A stretch of 64,000 bases of DNA, from the NCBI GenBank assembly GCA_033961575.1, contig CM066732.1, positions 108,564,687 through 108,628,686 of the forward strand, written 5' to 3'. The notes under the pieces are model-generated. The model had not been told where the DNA came from. It was given only the letters and a program-made list of their open reading frames with translations, and did not search any database. Position numbers and translations under genes: made by a program. This DNA comes from Aselliscus stoliczkanus. Lineage: Eukaryota; Chordata; Mammalia; Chiroptera; Hipposideridae. Positions 35,426 through 46,989 of the stretch are shown here, in pieces; position 1 is the first letter of the stretch; the number at the start of each line of letters is the position of its first letter.

Positions 35426-36402
35426 GTGAGCCCAGCCCAGCTGTGGTGCAGAGGCCTGTGACAATCACAATACAGAGTGCTTTCACACTTGTATCTCTTC
35501 CCATCCTCATACGCCTTCATCTGAGGAAGGCAGAGCAAGTACAGCCTTGCTGTTTTTATTTCCATTTTACAGATGAGAAAACTGAGACCCATCTAAGCAA
35601 GTACTTGAGAAAGGTAGCCTGGTTGAATATAGGTGTAGCTGGACTAAAACTGAGCACTCCTTCCCTTAGTCCATAGGTTTCCCACTGTCCTTGCTGCACC
35701 TTTTCCCATCCTCTCAATAGGATAAGCTACCGAGTTTGAGCTGGATAGAGGTGAGGGGGCTGGCTCTGCCCTGGGGGCCGAGTGTATTCACTCTGCTTTG
35801 CAGAGGCTGAGTGGCCATCTGTCAGACATGGGCAGGTCTCCCCCCTTCCACCCCCCCACACACAATGGGTGAGAGGGACATGGGATCAGATGACCATATG
35901 ACCACACTTCTTCCAACACTGCAGCTAACTCTCAAGTCGCAGCCCATGGGCCAGCACCAGGTTGAATTGGACCAGTCTCAGTTTTTCAGTTCTTACCTGT
36001 GGCCCCTCTCCTTCCTAGAAGTGTGGGTGTGTGTACCTGTGCATAGGACATTCCACGTTACCCATTATCAGCAGGACTTTTGGGGGCTGGGCTGGAGTAG
36101 ACCTCAAATGTTCATACCTGGTAGTCTGTGACCCTCCGCCCTAAGAAGTAAAGCTCAGGGAGGAAGAACTCAGGACAAGTCTACGCCCAGCTTAGCCTTT
36201 TGCTGGCTCTGCACATGGGGGCAAGTCCCTCCCCTTCTTGGAGCCCCTGTTTCCTTATCTGCCCAATGAGCGGCCTTTCTTCCTGCACAGTTAGGTGGAC
36301 CAGGTGGTCCCGGCAGGGCTTCCCTTTCTCCACAGCCTGGCCTGGGCCTCCTGTGGGGCTGGGATAAGAGGGTCCTTGGTTCTGCCTCCCCCACCCTTCC
36401 AG
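35426..36402 (+). other. CGNL1: CGNL1 intron between window exons 8 and 9
   Basis: This 1.0 kb phase-2 intron runs from donor GTGAGC to acceptor CACCCTTCCAG. A MIR-like fragment lies at about 35455-35610, with the core 'ccattttacagatgagaaaa'. The rest is unremarkable. Confidence 0.85.
35455..35610. mobile_element. MIR-like fragment
   Basis: 'ccattttacagatgagaaaa' and 'ctgagacccatctaagcaag' are MIR-like. It begins just after window exon 8. Confidence 0.5.
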
Positions 36403-36511
36403 GGACCGGGCCAGCCTCCAGCTCAGCAACCGACGGCTGGAGCGGAAGGTGAAGGAGCTGGTGATGCAGGTGGACGATGAGCACCTGTCGCTGACCGACC
36501 AGAAGGACCAG
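36403..36511 (+). CDS. CGNL1: CGNL1 window exon 9 (phase 2-0), rod
   Basis: The acceptor is CACCCTTCCAG. The first base completes an arginine codon, then DRASLQLSNRRLERKVKELV follows, and the exon ends EHLSLTDQKDQ before donor GTGAGG. It is 109 nt. Together with exon 8 it adds 78 codons. The sequence is the distal rod, resembling myosin-tail-like regions (LERKVKELVMQVDDE). Confidence 0.93.
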
Positions 36512-36917
36512 GTGAGGAACCCTCTGCAAGTTCCTTCTCAGAGAAGACTCCATGTCCCAGGCTTGGGAAGCAGGAGGGTTGCAAGGCCCCCGCGGGCAGG
36601 CGGCGGAGTTGGGGTGGACTGATTCCTGTCTTTCCACTCTACCCAGCTGCATCATGGAATGAGGCCTTTCTAGGAAGCCTTAATAGGGGGTTTCAGCAAA
36701 CTTCAAACCCTGGACTTGGCTTGTGCAAAGTGGACTTGTCTGTCATAGACCCTTATTGCCATTTTCCCGTGAGACTGGTTGTCCCCCTTGGCGTGTGTGT
36801 CTTGGTTGCCTGGAGAGAAGGTGGCTGGACGTCTGACCCCTCCACGCTGGGGCTTTCCTCCATCCCAGCAGGGCTGGGCGACCAGCCGGCACTAACCTGC
36901 TCTCTCCCTCAACACAG
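36512..36917 (+). other. CGNL1: CGNL1 intron between window exons 9 and 10
   Basis: This short (406 bp) GC-rich intron has donor GTGAGG and acceptor CCCTCAACACAG. No repeat was recognised. Confidence 0.9.
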
Positions 36918-37081
36918 CTGAGCTTACGCTTGAAAGCAATGAAGCGACAGGTGGAGGAGGCTGAGGAGGAAATCGACAGACTAGAAAGTTCTAAGAAGAA
37001 GCTGCAGAGGGAGCTGGAGGAGCAGATGGATGTGAATGAGCAGCTACAGGGACAGCTCAATTCCATGAAGAAGGACTTAAG
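36918..37081 (+). CDS. CGNL1: CGNL1 window exon 10 (phase 0-2), end of rod
   Basis: The acceptor is CCCTCAACACAG. The product starts [20 protein letters not shown] and ends [12 protein letters not shown] plus AG of a split codon. Dense E/K heptads ([18 protein letters not shown]) mark the last part of the coiled coil. It is 164 nt, with donor GTGGGC. The split codon becomes arginine or serine depending on which terminal-exon acceptor is used. Confidence 0.93.
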
Positions 37082-38128
37082 GTGGGCAAGTGCGGGGACC
37101 CCACAGCAGGGAGCTTGATGCTGGCAGGGCTTCCTCAAGCTAGTGTCTTATCATTGCCTTTTGGGGTCATCCCCTCTAGAGATGAGAGTGGCTGTGTCCA
37201 CTTCCATCACCCCACATGCTCAGTAGGGTCCCACATGTCACACTCATATCAATTCCTCAGGGTCACAGGGCAGGTAGTATCCTTGCTGTTCATAAGGGAA
37301 AATGGAGGCCAGCGCAGGTGAGACTAGCTCACACCACCACGGACGGGCAGCTCCTGGGCCAGCCCTTAGGGTGCCTGCTTTTCCGTGACTTAGGGACAGA
37401 TGATAAAGTTGTGGTTCACATCCTCATGAGGACTAGGGCGTCTCAAGTTTCAGGAGAGAGCTGCCTCTACATCTCCCCCGCTGGGGTCCGAAGGAAGGGG
37501 ACTTGTTTGGGCCGGAATTTCCTGGCCCAGAGTCACTGCCTCGGGCAGTGGGTGAGGGGAGGGCTTAGGTTCATGCTCATCCATGGAGCTGAGCCTTTCT
37601 TGAGGCCGACTGTGCTGGCAGCACACAAAATTCTCTTATGAACGAGCACAGAACTCCAGCCCACTGAGAATCCTATATACCGAGTCTGTCTATCGAGAAC
37701 CTGGCCCCAGGGCTGGCATTAGGGTGCCACATTTAAGTGAGCACCAAAAATCTCAGTGATCAAGATAGATCATATTTGTTGCAATACTTTTTTTAAATGC
37801 AAAACATCCATGGTGAACAAGATATGAAAATTTTCAGTTAAGATGGGATCAATAACAGTACCCTGATGAACCTAACTGGGTTTAGGGCAAAAGGAAAACT
37901 CAGCACTACTGATCATGCCCCAGCCCCCCTGCCAACGCTGGCCGCCATGCGCAGAGATGGGCATTTGCTTCCTGTTGCGCAAGGAACGGGCAGGTGCAGA
38001 CCAGTTAAGTTCACACTCCTCCTGCCACTCAGTGGGGTAGAGAGACAGGCACCCGAGAGCCCGCCTTCACGTCCAGATCAGAGGTGAGCCCCAGCCCAGG
38101 GCCAGGAATGATGCCCGTGTTGTTCCAG
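37082..38128 (+). other. CGNL1: CGNL1 last intron
   Basis: This 1.05 kb phase-2 intron has donor GTGGGC and acceptor TGTTGTTCCAG, followed by a second CAG that makes a tandem acceptor. No repeat was recognised with confidence. Confidence 0.85.
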
Positions 38129-38261
38129 CAGACTGAAGAAGCTGCCCAGTAAAGTGCTGGATGACATGGACGACGACGATGACCTCAGCACCGACGGGGG
38201 AAGCCTCTACGAGGCGCCACTGAGCTACACCTTTCCCAAGGACGCCACCAGCCAGATCTGA
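38129..38261 (+). CDS. CGNL1: CGNL1 terminal coding exon, acidic tail and stop
   Basis: The acceptor region reads TTCCAGCAGACTG. Splicing after the first CAG (start 38129) gives DL-S-RLKKLP, and after the second (start 38132) gives DL-R-LKKLP. Both keep the frame. The tail is LKKLPSKVLDDMDDDDDLST, then GGSLYEAPLSYTF, ending KDATSQI and TGA at 38259-38261. It lacks heptads and forms the globular or disordered C-terminal tail after the rod. The run of six aspartates interrupted by one methionine and the final S-Q-I are notable. The junction and stop are clear; the acceptor choice is not. Confidence 0.94.
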
Positions 38262-38681
38262 GTGCACATCCCAGGCTGTGGAGGTGGCCTGTCATTCTTC
38301 ACAAGGACCCTCGGCCACCCACAGCAGAAGGCAGGAAAAGCAGCACCCATCTGGAGACGAAACCCATCACCCCTTCTTCACATAACCAGCCGATTGCTCC
38401 ATGCTCCATCCTTCTTCCAGTCTCTGAGCGGGAACATGGCTCGTGTATCCCAGGCAGGGAGCTATTGCAGTTTAAATGTTGAGACGCCTGAGGCCTAGGA
38501 GCCACCACTCATTGGGATGTTTTGGAAATAATTTGGTAGGCTGAAGTCCTTTCTGCACAGCTGTCTGCCAGACCGTTTCCATGGCTGCTCCTGCTCCCTC
38601 CACCCTCCCCATCAGGAAAAAGGTCCAACATGCTAGTTACTATTTAATAGCCACTGTGCAGGGGGCCCGTGATGTACAGGC

Positions 38682-38689
38682 TGTACATA
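38682..38689 (+). promoter_or_regulatory. Pumilio-type element in CGNL1 3' UTR
   Basis: TGTACATA matches the UGUAHAUA consensus bound by PUM1/PUM2 and lies 420 bases into the 3' UTR on the sense strand. It is a short motif, so occurrence by chance is possible. Confidence 0.35.
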
Positions 38690-40084
38690 TGTTAAACCAG
38701 ACCTTTTCATGACTGCTGCTGTTCCATTTTGGAATGTTACAGAGGCTGCCTGGGGTGGCTTGTTTGTCAAGTTCACACATCTACTTAGAGCATTATTTTT
38801 TAAAACACGATACTCCTAGATTTTAAGAATTAAGGAGTAGACGCAAGAGAGGGAAGGTAGAATAATGATCACTTTGGACATCAGACTTGGAAAAAAGGAA
38901 TTGTCAGGGTGATAAGGGACCGTTAACCCTAAGAAGAGAAATCCAAGTGGTCTTGGTAAGCAGCTCGCTGATGGAAGCAGAGAAAGTAAGAAGGCCACTT
39001 TGTATCTGTGGCCTTGGTTGCTTATTTTATCTAGAATTTTGTTCTAACTTTTGAACGATGCTGAGACCAATTTTCAGTCACCAATTGCAATTTCTTTTAC
39101 ACAGGGGGGTAGGGAGACTTATAATAAGGGTTTTTGACAAATGATGTGTGGTTTCTGGAAGGATGAGGTCCTATCATTTCTTATTGGTCCTTTCCTCCCC
39201 ACTCCCACAGAGGCCTCTGGACTGGTCTCTCCTGGCCCCAGGATAGGGTGGCTCCTGGGTGGGAAATAGCAGGGTATGAGGACAAGGCTCATGGTTGTAG
39301 GGGTGTGGAAGAGGCAGGCAGTGTCCTGTAAGGCCATAGGGGAAGGGAGAAGGAAGAGGAGATAAGCAGGTGTGTGAGGGTGTGGGTAGGAAGGAAGAGA
39401 GGAGGAAGTTCTCGAAAGCTGGGGGGATGTGTAGACAAGAGGCAGATTGAGCAGGATGTCAGGTTCATGTCAGGAAAAGGAAGCAAGGAACGAAAGTCAG
39501 ACAGAAGTGTGTCTGTGCAAACTGGAAGGCTCCTTCCAACTCCTGAGACAGAGGGACATCGGCAGCCCCAGGCAAGAAGTGACTGGGATTGGGTGATGTC
39601 TGAGGCAGGGCCACGTTGTAGAGACAGAATTCCAGGGAACGTGGCATTGGGAGGATGCAGGGTATCCGGGCATTCTTGGTGGCACCTCCCATTGTGGAAG
39701 TCCCCAGACATGCCCAGAGGCCAGGTCCAATCACAGCCGGGCTCCCAAAGGTCAGGGCTGTGGAGAGACCCCTATGAGTTTTCAACATGAATGGGGCAGA
39801 GATGACAGCTGCTTCAGTAGTGGCCCCAAGTGCCCTAATAGATGGGATAGGATGTGGACCTGAGAACTCCATGACAGTTGCCATGGGGGATCAGGGAATC
39901 TCAGTGACCTACCTCCCCCAGATCACAGAGCCCACAAAACAGGATTCAGAGTAATCAGCCTGGTTTAAGGATGAGTCCCCTGGAGTAGGAGAGCCAAGCG
40001 CTCCTCCATCTCTGCTGGTGGAGTGGTTCATGCCTTGGCTTACTTATTCGAGCTGTGGAAAGATTCCTCCCTTTAGCCATCCAT

Positions 40085-40190
40085 TTATTTTGCAAACATT
40101 TATTGGGCATTTATGTTGTGTCAGGCACGGTCCTTGGCACTGGGAATACAGCAGTGAATGAAGTGGATCAAAATCCCTCCCCTCCTGGCG
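40085..40190. mobile_element. L2-like fragment within the 3' UTR
   Basis: 'caaacatttattgggcattt', 'tgtcaggcacggtccttggc' and 'actgggaatacagcagtgaa' are the typical 3' end of L2. Confidence 0.65.
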
Positions 40191-41226
40191 CACAGCCAGG
40201 GGAAAGTGGATGTTAGATAACTGCCATACAAATGGACACAGAGGCTGAGCTGAGCGTCCCCGTACCCAGTCCCGGAGCCCCTCTGTCCTTGTGGGGATAC
40301 AACAAGCCTGTGGTTGGTTGACTGGCTCACTGGAACGCCCACAGCTTCTTTGACCCTCAGTGTGTTCTTGATTTCCCTGCTGTTTCCACCATCAGTAAAT
40401 ATTTGCAAAGAAGCCTACGTAATTATGCCCCAGCCCAGTCATAACTACGGCTGGGAGATGAGAAAGGTCTGAGGGCCCAAAAGCTTTGGGAGTGAGTGAG
40501 TGTCTTGGTTTGTGAGGAAGTCTTGGCCTCATTCTGGCCAGTTCCTTCTGGTACCCTGAGGCTGGCTGTAAGAAGCAAAGCTGCCCATGGAAAGAGAGCA
40601 GAGATCACCACTCAGAAGACTTGGATCCGTACCCTAAAAACGGGCTGTTGTAAACGTCATCCTACACGGTACTGGAGCTGGCAGTGAGCTAGATGCATGC
40701 AGTGTAGCTTTGGAGTGGGAAGAACACTGGACTGGGGGTTGAAAGGGATATTTTCAAGTCCTGGTTCATCTTATCCCAGTGACCTTGATGGGGTGACCTT
40801 GACGGGGCACGTGCTGTCAGAGCCACAGATTGCCCAGAATAAATAATGACCGAGGCCCAAGGTCCTTTCCAGCTCTGACATGTTCTCATTATTTGATTTT
40901 ATTATATACACATATTTTTTGTTTGTTTGTTGCTTTAAGAACTAACCCTACTCAAGAATATTTTCTTTAGCTAGCTTTAAAAGAAAAAAAAAATTTATTT
41001 AATAAACAAATATGTGGCCAAATGCAATGCTAAGGAGACAATCATCATATATCTTTATAATTTTTCTTTTCCTGTTTCTGACTATCATTCGACAATGCCG
41101 ATAGGCTCATTCTGTTGGGTTTCTGCTTTCGGGTATGGTTTGATTGCTTTGGTTTGTCATGGGGAAGAGACGTTCTTATGCAGCTACCTCCATGTAAGTG
41201 AACTGGGTAAAGCAAGATTGCCTTTC

Positions 41227-41232
41227 AATAAA
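41227..41232 (+). terminator. Candidate CGNL1 poly(A) signal AATAAA
   Basis: Canonical AATAAA with a downstream T/GT-rich stretch at about 41265-41285. Of the hexamers at 40838, 41001, 41227 and 41501, this has the best downstream context, in my judgement. Confidence 0.45.
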
Positions 41233-41250
41233 CAGTGTCGCCCAACAGGA

Positions 41251-44200
41251 ATCTCGACTCCTCCATTGTTTTGACTCTTGCTTTCTCCAGAGCGTGGCTC
41301 CGTGTCTGCCGAGAAAGCCAAGGTGAATGGCTGGAAGGTACCCAAGGAAGTGGAATGTGGTGGCACTCCAGGACTGGGACCAGTTTCTGAAATAGAAGGG
41401 TGTGGCTCAGCGGTGAACACTGAGAGAATTAGTGCATCTGGATGGTTGTGATGTTCTGAGAAACACAGCCTGCCCATTTCCAGAAGTATGTCAATAATAG
41501 AATAAACAGGCACCCGCTGTCAATTGGTTTAGAAACCCCTTGTTTCTAAACTAAAATGCATTCTCTTGTAATCACAGCTTGTACATTATTGCTCCTGATC
41601 TCCAGCACGTACCATGGTCTCCATTTCATAGGAAACGAAGTTTTCTTCTCCACAGAAGGCACTGTAATATTTGTTCTCTGTCCTCAGACCCATTTTCCTC
41701 CCTGTCCTCTGGACGTGGATCCCTGCAGGGCCCAGGTTCCCTCCATGACCCGAGCGCTCTCTGGGTGGGGTCAGCTGATGGGAGCAGGTGGAGGTCGCCT
41801 GTCACTGCCCCCCCCTCCCCCCCCGTTATCCTGAATCCCTGACTGCAGTCCTTGACTCTCCTTATTCTGACTAAATGGAACAACTTAAATACAAGTGGGA
41901 TTTTTCTAATTTAAAGAAGTCCTTCAAGCCTTTGCATAAATTCAGTTTGCTTTTATTTTTTCCTGTATGTAGGCCTCTTTCGTGGGCCCCTCTGCTAGGT
42001 CCTCATGGTTGGAACAAGCATTCTCAGCGGTTCTCTCTCAAGCCTGTGGAGGACTGTGACTCAGGCGCCCAGAGCCAAAGTGGGGGCCCCGCAGCTCTGT
42101 TCCTCCACATGCTTGGCATTCCTTCTTTGAACTTGAGGATCCTTACAGTGATCCTGTCTTTGTTGGAGACAGCCATTAGATAGAAAATTTTGTGTTCTAC
42201 GTTTTCAAACGATAGGGGGAAAATGACTCCACAACAAGTTCCTATCAGGGGCTTAACAGCCCCTGATCCAGAAATTCCAGGTTTCGGAAGGATCAGCCTG
42301 AGTTGGTCCTGCTGTCAGTCAGACCTGCTGACTACACAGTACTGAAAATCACTGCAGACATTCATGCTCATGACCAGAGGCCTAGCCTGTCTCCACCAGC
42401 AAAGCAAGATTTGAGAGCATGCCCCATGCTGGGTTTATTAAGGCTGGAAGATGCGCAGTGCAGTTCCAAAAGACATTCAGCCATGGTACCTATTCTATGG
42501 GGGGAAGTTTGCAAGTTTCCCACCGTGTAACTGTTACTTGGTCTCACAACAGTTCTTCAACAACTCCTTGGGGGTGGGAGTGATTCCAGGGGTTTTCTGG
42601 GTAAACAGAATTAAACAATTTTGGAAAAAAGGAAGAAACTTCGCCAGGTAGAGAGCCTGAGTCTTGGGAAGGTGGGTATTTTGCCGTAGGTCACTTCTGG
42701 AGTGAGCAGCCAGCCCGTGAGTAAAACCTGCCACCGGGCCCTGCTGCTGCGGCTGATAGAAGGTTGAAGCCACAGCCTAGGACCTTTAGGAATGTACAGT
42801 ATAATTATAAAAATGATGATTATAAGGCTAACTGGAAATCAGATATAAATATTAAGTCCTTCATATATTTATGACACACTAAATTTGTCTATTTTCCCTT
42901 GAGCTTGGCTAGCCCACTATATAGTCAGTACCTCTTCCTGAGCCCGTATACAATTCCATAGCTACCTGGTGGTGAGCACTTACCTGCCACATGTCCGGCA
43001 TTGTTCTAAACCTTTGACATGTATTGACTCACTTGATCCTTCTGACACCCCCTGAGCCAGTACTGTTGTGACAAGTGAGGCAGCCCAGGCAGGGGGAGTT
43101 ATTAAACTGCCCCAGGGGGCACCTGGTAGGAAGTGGAGGTGCCAGGATTGGAGTCTGGGTCTCATTCTGGAGTTCATACTCTGCACCAGGAGGCTCTGCT
43201 GCCTCTCACCTCCTGGGGAATGAAGGTCTGTCTGTCACTGGATCGTGTATTAGAGACTCCTGAGGCCTCCTGATCCTCCCTCTGTCAGATCTCCCCTTCA
43301 ACTGTGGGTTTCTGTGCAACTCAGCAGCCTGCTGCCTGCCTCCACTCTGAGCACTGCAAGCAAAGGCAGATGGAAATCAAAGTTAACCTTTGAAGCCACA
43401 GACCTGATGGTCGTGGCTAGCACAGATTTTTAGCTGCTGTTCTAATCTAGCTGTCTGGTGCCATTGGCTGCTGTGATGTTGGGATCTCTCGTTTACCTTG
43501 GATGCTCCCTTGGTGCTGTGCTAACCTGACTTGTCTAGGCCTGAGCTTGGCGGGATGGCTGCTCTGGGTGGTTGTTGGGCCTCCTCACTGCATAAAAGGT
43601 GGGTTTGGGGCAACATCAGCAAGTACCCAGGTTGCATGGTTCTCAGGGAATATTTACCTTCCCAACCTTTAAACTATTTTGTGATGAGAACCTTCTTCTA
43701 GAACAGTATATGACAATAATGATGTTCACTGTGCAGTGCACCTTTCATATTAGTCTTACATTCAAAGCTGCACGTGTATCCTGAAATTGGTAGTGTCCTC
43801 ATGGAACACTGTCGACTAAGGTCACTAATAAAACCCCTCTCCCCGGAGGAGCTCACGGAAGAGCCTTGGGTGGTTGGGCTGGAGCCTGGAAACTTGGCTT
43901 GGCAGCAGGGGGCTGCCTTCCTGGAGGTGGCAGCAGAGCCTGCTAAGCTGGGAGGAGTGGGCCTAGTGGTGGTGGGACCTGGATCCCTGGGAGTGGGAGG
44001 GAGAAAGTCTTCAAGGCACAACCAGCCTCAGGGCTTACAGCCGTGTGCAGAAGCTCATCTCGAAGACAGCTCACCTCTGCCCCAGCCATTCCCAGGAGGA
44101 GTAGGGCTCTCGCTGTGGCAGCCTGCCTTCCGGCCTCTGTGACCTGGTGTAGGAGCGGGGAGTGGGGTTGTGTGTGCAGGTTGGGGAGGTGATAGGCACC

Positions 44201-45604
44201 TGCTTCCCCATCCACCCATACAGAAGGCATCTCTTTTGAACCCCACCCAGAGACTCTACAATGTTGCCCTATGGATGGACCCAGTGGTCTTTTGGGGCAG
44301 TGGGAATGATTCTTTTTTAACATCTAAAAATCCCTTAACAGGGTAGAAGCTGCAACCGGGCAAAGTCCTGTGGGCCAGGAATCATTATACTTTATCTGAT
44401 TTAATCTGCACCCTGTGAGTTGGGTGGTGGTAGGAAACATGTGCAGAAAGAGAAAAAACTTGTCCAAAGTCACCAATAGTAAACAGTGGGGCTGGAATAA
44501 AGTCCCGGGCTGCTGCTCTTCCCAGCCCAGAGTTTGTCTGTCCCTTGACCATTCGCCCTTGCTGCCCCTCCAAAACAGTCACCACTGAGGACATTAGGCA
44601 CAAAGGCTGGGTGGTTGGTTTGAGGTCACAGCACCTGGCCTCTGGATCGCAAATCTGCACTTGGAGAGTGTGGCCTGCACGAAAGGAAGGCAGACAGCCT
44701 GCCTGCTCTCTGCAAGCCCCCTCCTGCCAGCCTGCCTAACCTCATTCCAACCTCCACTGGGCCTCCTGGCCTTCCAGGACAGGCTTGTTTTCCAGGAAAG
44801 GGCTTGTAGATGAAGATAAAGCAGGTGTCTCCGGTCAGATGCCCTCCTGCCTTTGAAAGGACTGGCCCGGTACGCCTGCCAGTCCACCCCCTTGGTTCCC
44901 TTAGTTCCTTCTCTGTGCTGGGGCTGCCTGGCCTTTCATCAGCTGCCAGTGGTCCCTGGCCTATCACTGGGCACGCATATGGGCGCTCTTTGGAGATAGG
45001 CACAGGGCTGGCTGCAGAGCTGGACAAGGGAAACGGGATCTGAAAACGATGGTGACCAGCTCCCGCTGGGGCTCCTGGCTCCTCCAGAAGGAGACAGTCT
45101 GTGTCTCTGTCCCCTGTCCCTGGGGAGACTGCTCCTAGCATTTAGGTAATGAAGAACTAGAAAACAAAGCTGGCCTCCTCTCACCCTGCCTGCAGCCTTC
45201 TTGTCTGGCCTAGCTATAATCCAGAGCTCTGGCCCTCCCCTGTAGTATTTATTCCTGATTCATATGCGGCTTTCTAAACCGGCTTCATTTTCTGAAAGAA
45301 ATAACTCACTCTACTACCCCTTTCCTTTATGGCAATGTAAAGAATTTTGCCTGTGTGTTTCATTGCTGCTTGATTCTAAAATCAAGGTACAAAATACTTG
45401 TGGGCTTACTAAAATCATGTGGCCTTCCAAGGCCCTCTGGAAAGGTTAGGTATGCCCAAGATAGGTTCGTCAGGCCCTGCGATGGTCAGAGGTGTGCAGG
45501 CAGGAAGCATTGCACCCCCCCTTCTTGCCCCGCTACCCCATCACATGGGGTGTGGGCTCTCTGAATCCTGCTGGCGTATAGCCAGAGCTTGCTTCCCAGG
45601 TGTT
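41251..45604. other. Intergenic, start of region downstream of CGNL1
   Basis: There are no supported exons. The stretch contains an AATAAA at 41501, a C-rich tract (about 41809-41824), MIR-like fragments near 42975-43160 and 44390-44510, and unique sequence. The long open frames here (for example the antisense one at 44626-45141) have no family resemblance and lie in GC-rich sequence with few stops. Confidence 0.7.
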
Positions 45605-45619
45605 AAGAGGCCAGCTGTG

Positions 45620-45734
45620 CGGGCCGGCCAAGCGGCACAGGTGGTTAAGCGCTGGCTTGGGAAGCCAGCGGCCCCCGTTAGAGTCCCACATATGAGGGCC
45701 AGTGACACTGCCCTCAAAAAAAAAAAAAAAAAAA
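45620..45734 (+). mobile_element. Short tRNA-derived SINE
   Basis: The closest to a full-looking copy: GGGCCGGCCAAGCGGCACAG, GCTGGCTTGGGAAGCCAGCG anticodon-like stem, then CACATATGAGGGCCAGTGAC and A20. The B box is GTTAGAGTCCC, with a change at its start. The target repeat AAGAGGCCAGCTGTG is exact at 45605-45619 and 45735-45749. Confidence 0.9.
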
Positions 45735-46989
45735 AGAGGCCAGCTGTGGAGTTAGTCCCTGTGACTGTGCTACCAACATCAGCAACACAGACAGGCACCA
45801 TATGCACACACACTCTTATATGGGGAAGACAGAAATAGGCCAGGTAACAACATGAGATTGGATCGCTGAGAGTTTCCAGGGAAGGACCATTGGTTTGTAC
45901 TGTTGAGGAATTTGTGTTCCCACCACCAAGCAATAATAGTAGTTAACATTTAGTCATATCTGCTTCACATTTTTAAATAAAAGAAGCAAAACATTAGGGA
46001 TAAGGTTGAAGACTCTTCCTTTGTCTCTCACTCCTTGCCTCATTCCTTTTTCTTCCTCCCAAAGGCAACCACTGTTCAGCCAGTTTGCATTAGCATCTAG
46101 GATAAACGAAGTGGAGGTGACTGTGAGAGGGAATTGTTTTAAACAACTACTCTAAGGAAAGTCAATACCTTAATAGCTGCACTGAGGAGTGGAGAACCCC
46201 AAGAGGCATGATGGCTATACTGCCTTCTAAAGAAGGTGAACCAGATAGGGGCAGCACCTTGGTTTGCCTGAGTGGGGATGTCTGGAGCTGAACTGCCCTG
46301 GACAGTGAGAAGAGCCGCAATGTTGTCCACAGATATTCTTTCTTCTTCCTGACCCCAGCACACTGCTTCCCTTGTCCCTCGAATAGGGTGAACAAGTATT
46401 CAAGAATATTGACCTGAAGGAACACGTAGATAGCTGCCTGTTTAGGAAGTGGCATTTTCAGCCTGCCTGAGGTGCCCACACATCTAGGTCCAGGCTCACA
46501 AAGACCAAAGTCTCTCGGGCTAGCTCCCCTGGAGAACAAAGAGTGGTGCATCCTCTGTCATCCCTGGAAACACCCACCTGTGGTCTGGAATTGCCATTGT
46601 TCCTTGTCTGCTGTCTCTGTGGGCCCCTGGGCTTCTACCTCCCTTGGACGGTCAGACATGAGCACATCACTCAGGGCCAGCTGGGTGCTAGTTGCCCTGT
46701 TTGTTTGTTTGTTTGTTCGTTTTTGTGTGTTCCGGACCCTTGATAATTAGAATGTGAATTTCATTTGATAAGCCTTCCTTTTAACTCCAGCATTGTAGCT
46801 GGAATCCTTATATTCCAGGAATGGCTCTTTAAACAGTATGGTGACACAAATGTGCTATGGTGGTTTGTTCTCCCTTAAGTATGCCTTTCCTAGCCAGAAG
46901 TGTCTGAAAATAGGGTCACATTTAAATTCGCTGAGGAAACCTCCTATGTGCTCCTGCTTGGCTGGTAGAGGGATTGAAAGGCAGACCTC

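Larger units (their letters stand above)
38262..41250 (+). other. CGNL1: CGNL1 3' UTR (3' end estimated)
   Basis: Non-coding sequence follows the TGA without a clear early poly(A) signal. AATAAA hexamers occur at 40838, 41001 and 41227. The last is followed within 30-60 bases by T/GT-rich sequence (TTGTTTTGACTCTTGC) and is my best guess, giving a UTR of about 3 kb. Another AATAAA lies at 41501. Old L2/MIR-like material (about 40085-40190 and 40690-40880) lies inside, so an earlier end is also possible. Confidence 0.5.

Noticed and set aside
44626..45141. 171-codon antisense open frame downstream of CGNL1
   Set aside because: GC-rich intergenic sequence with few stops. No domain, splice sites or known family seen.
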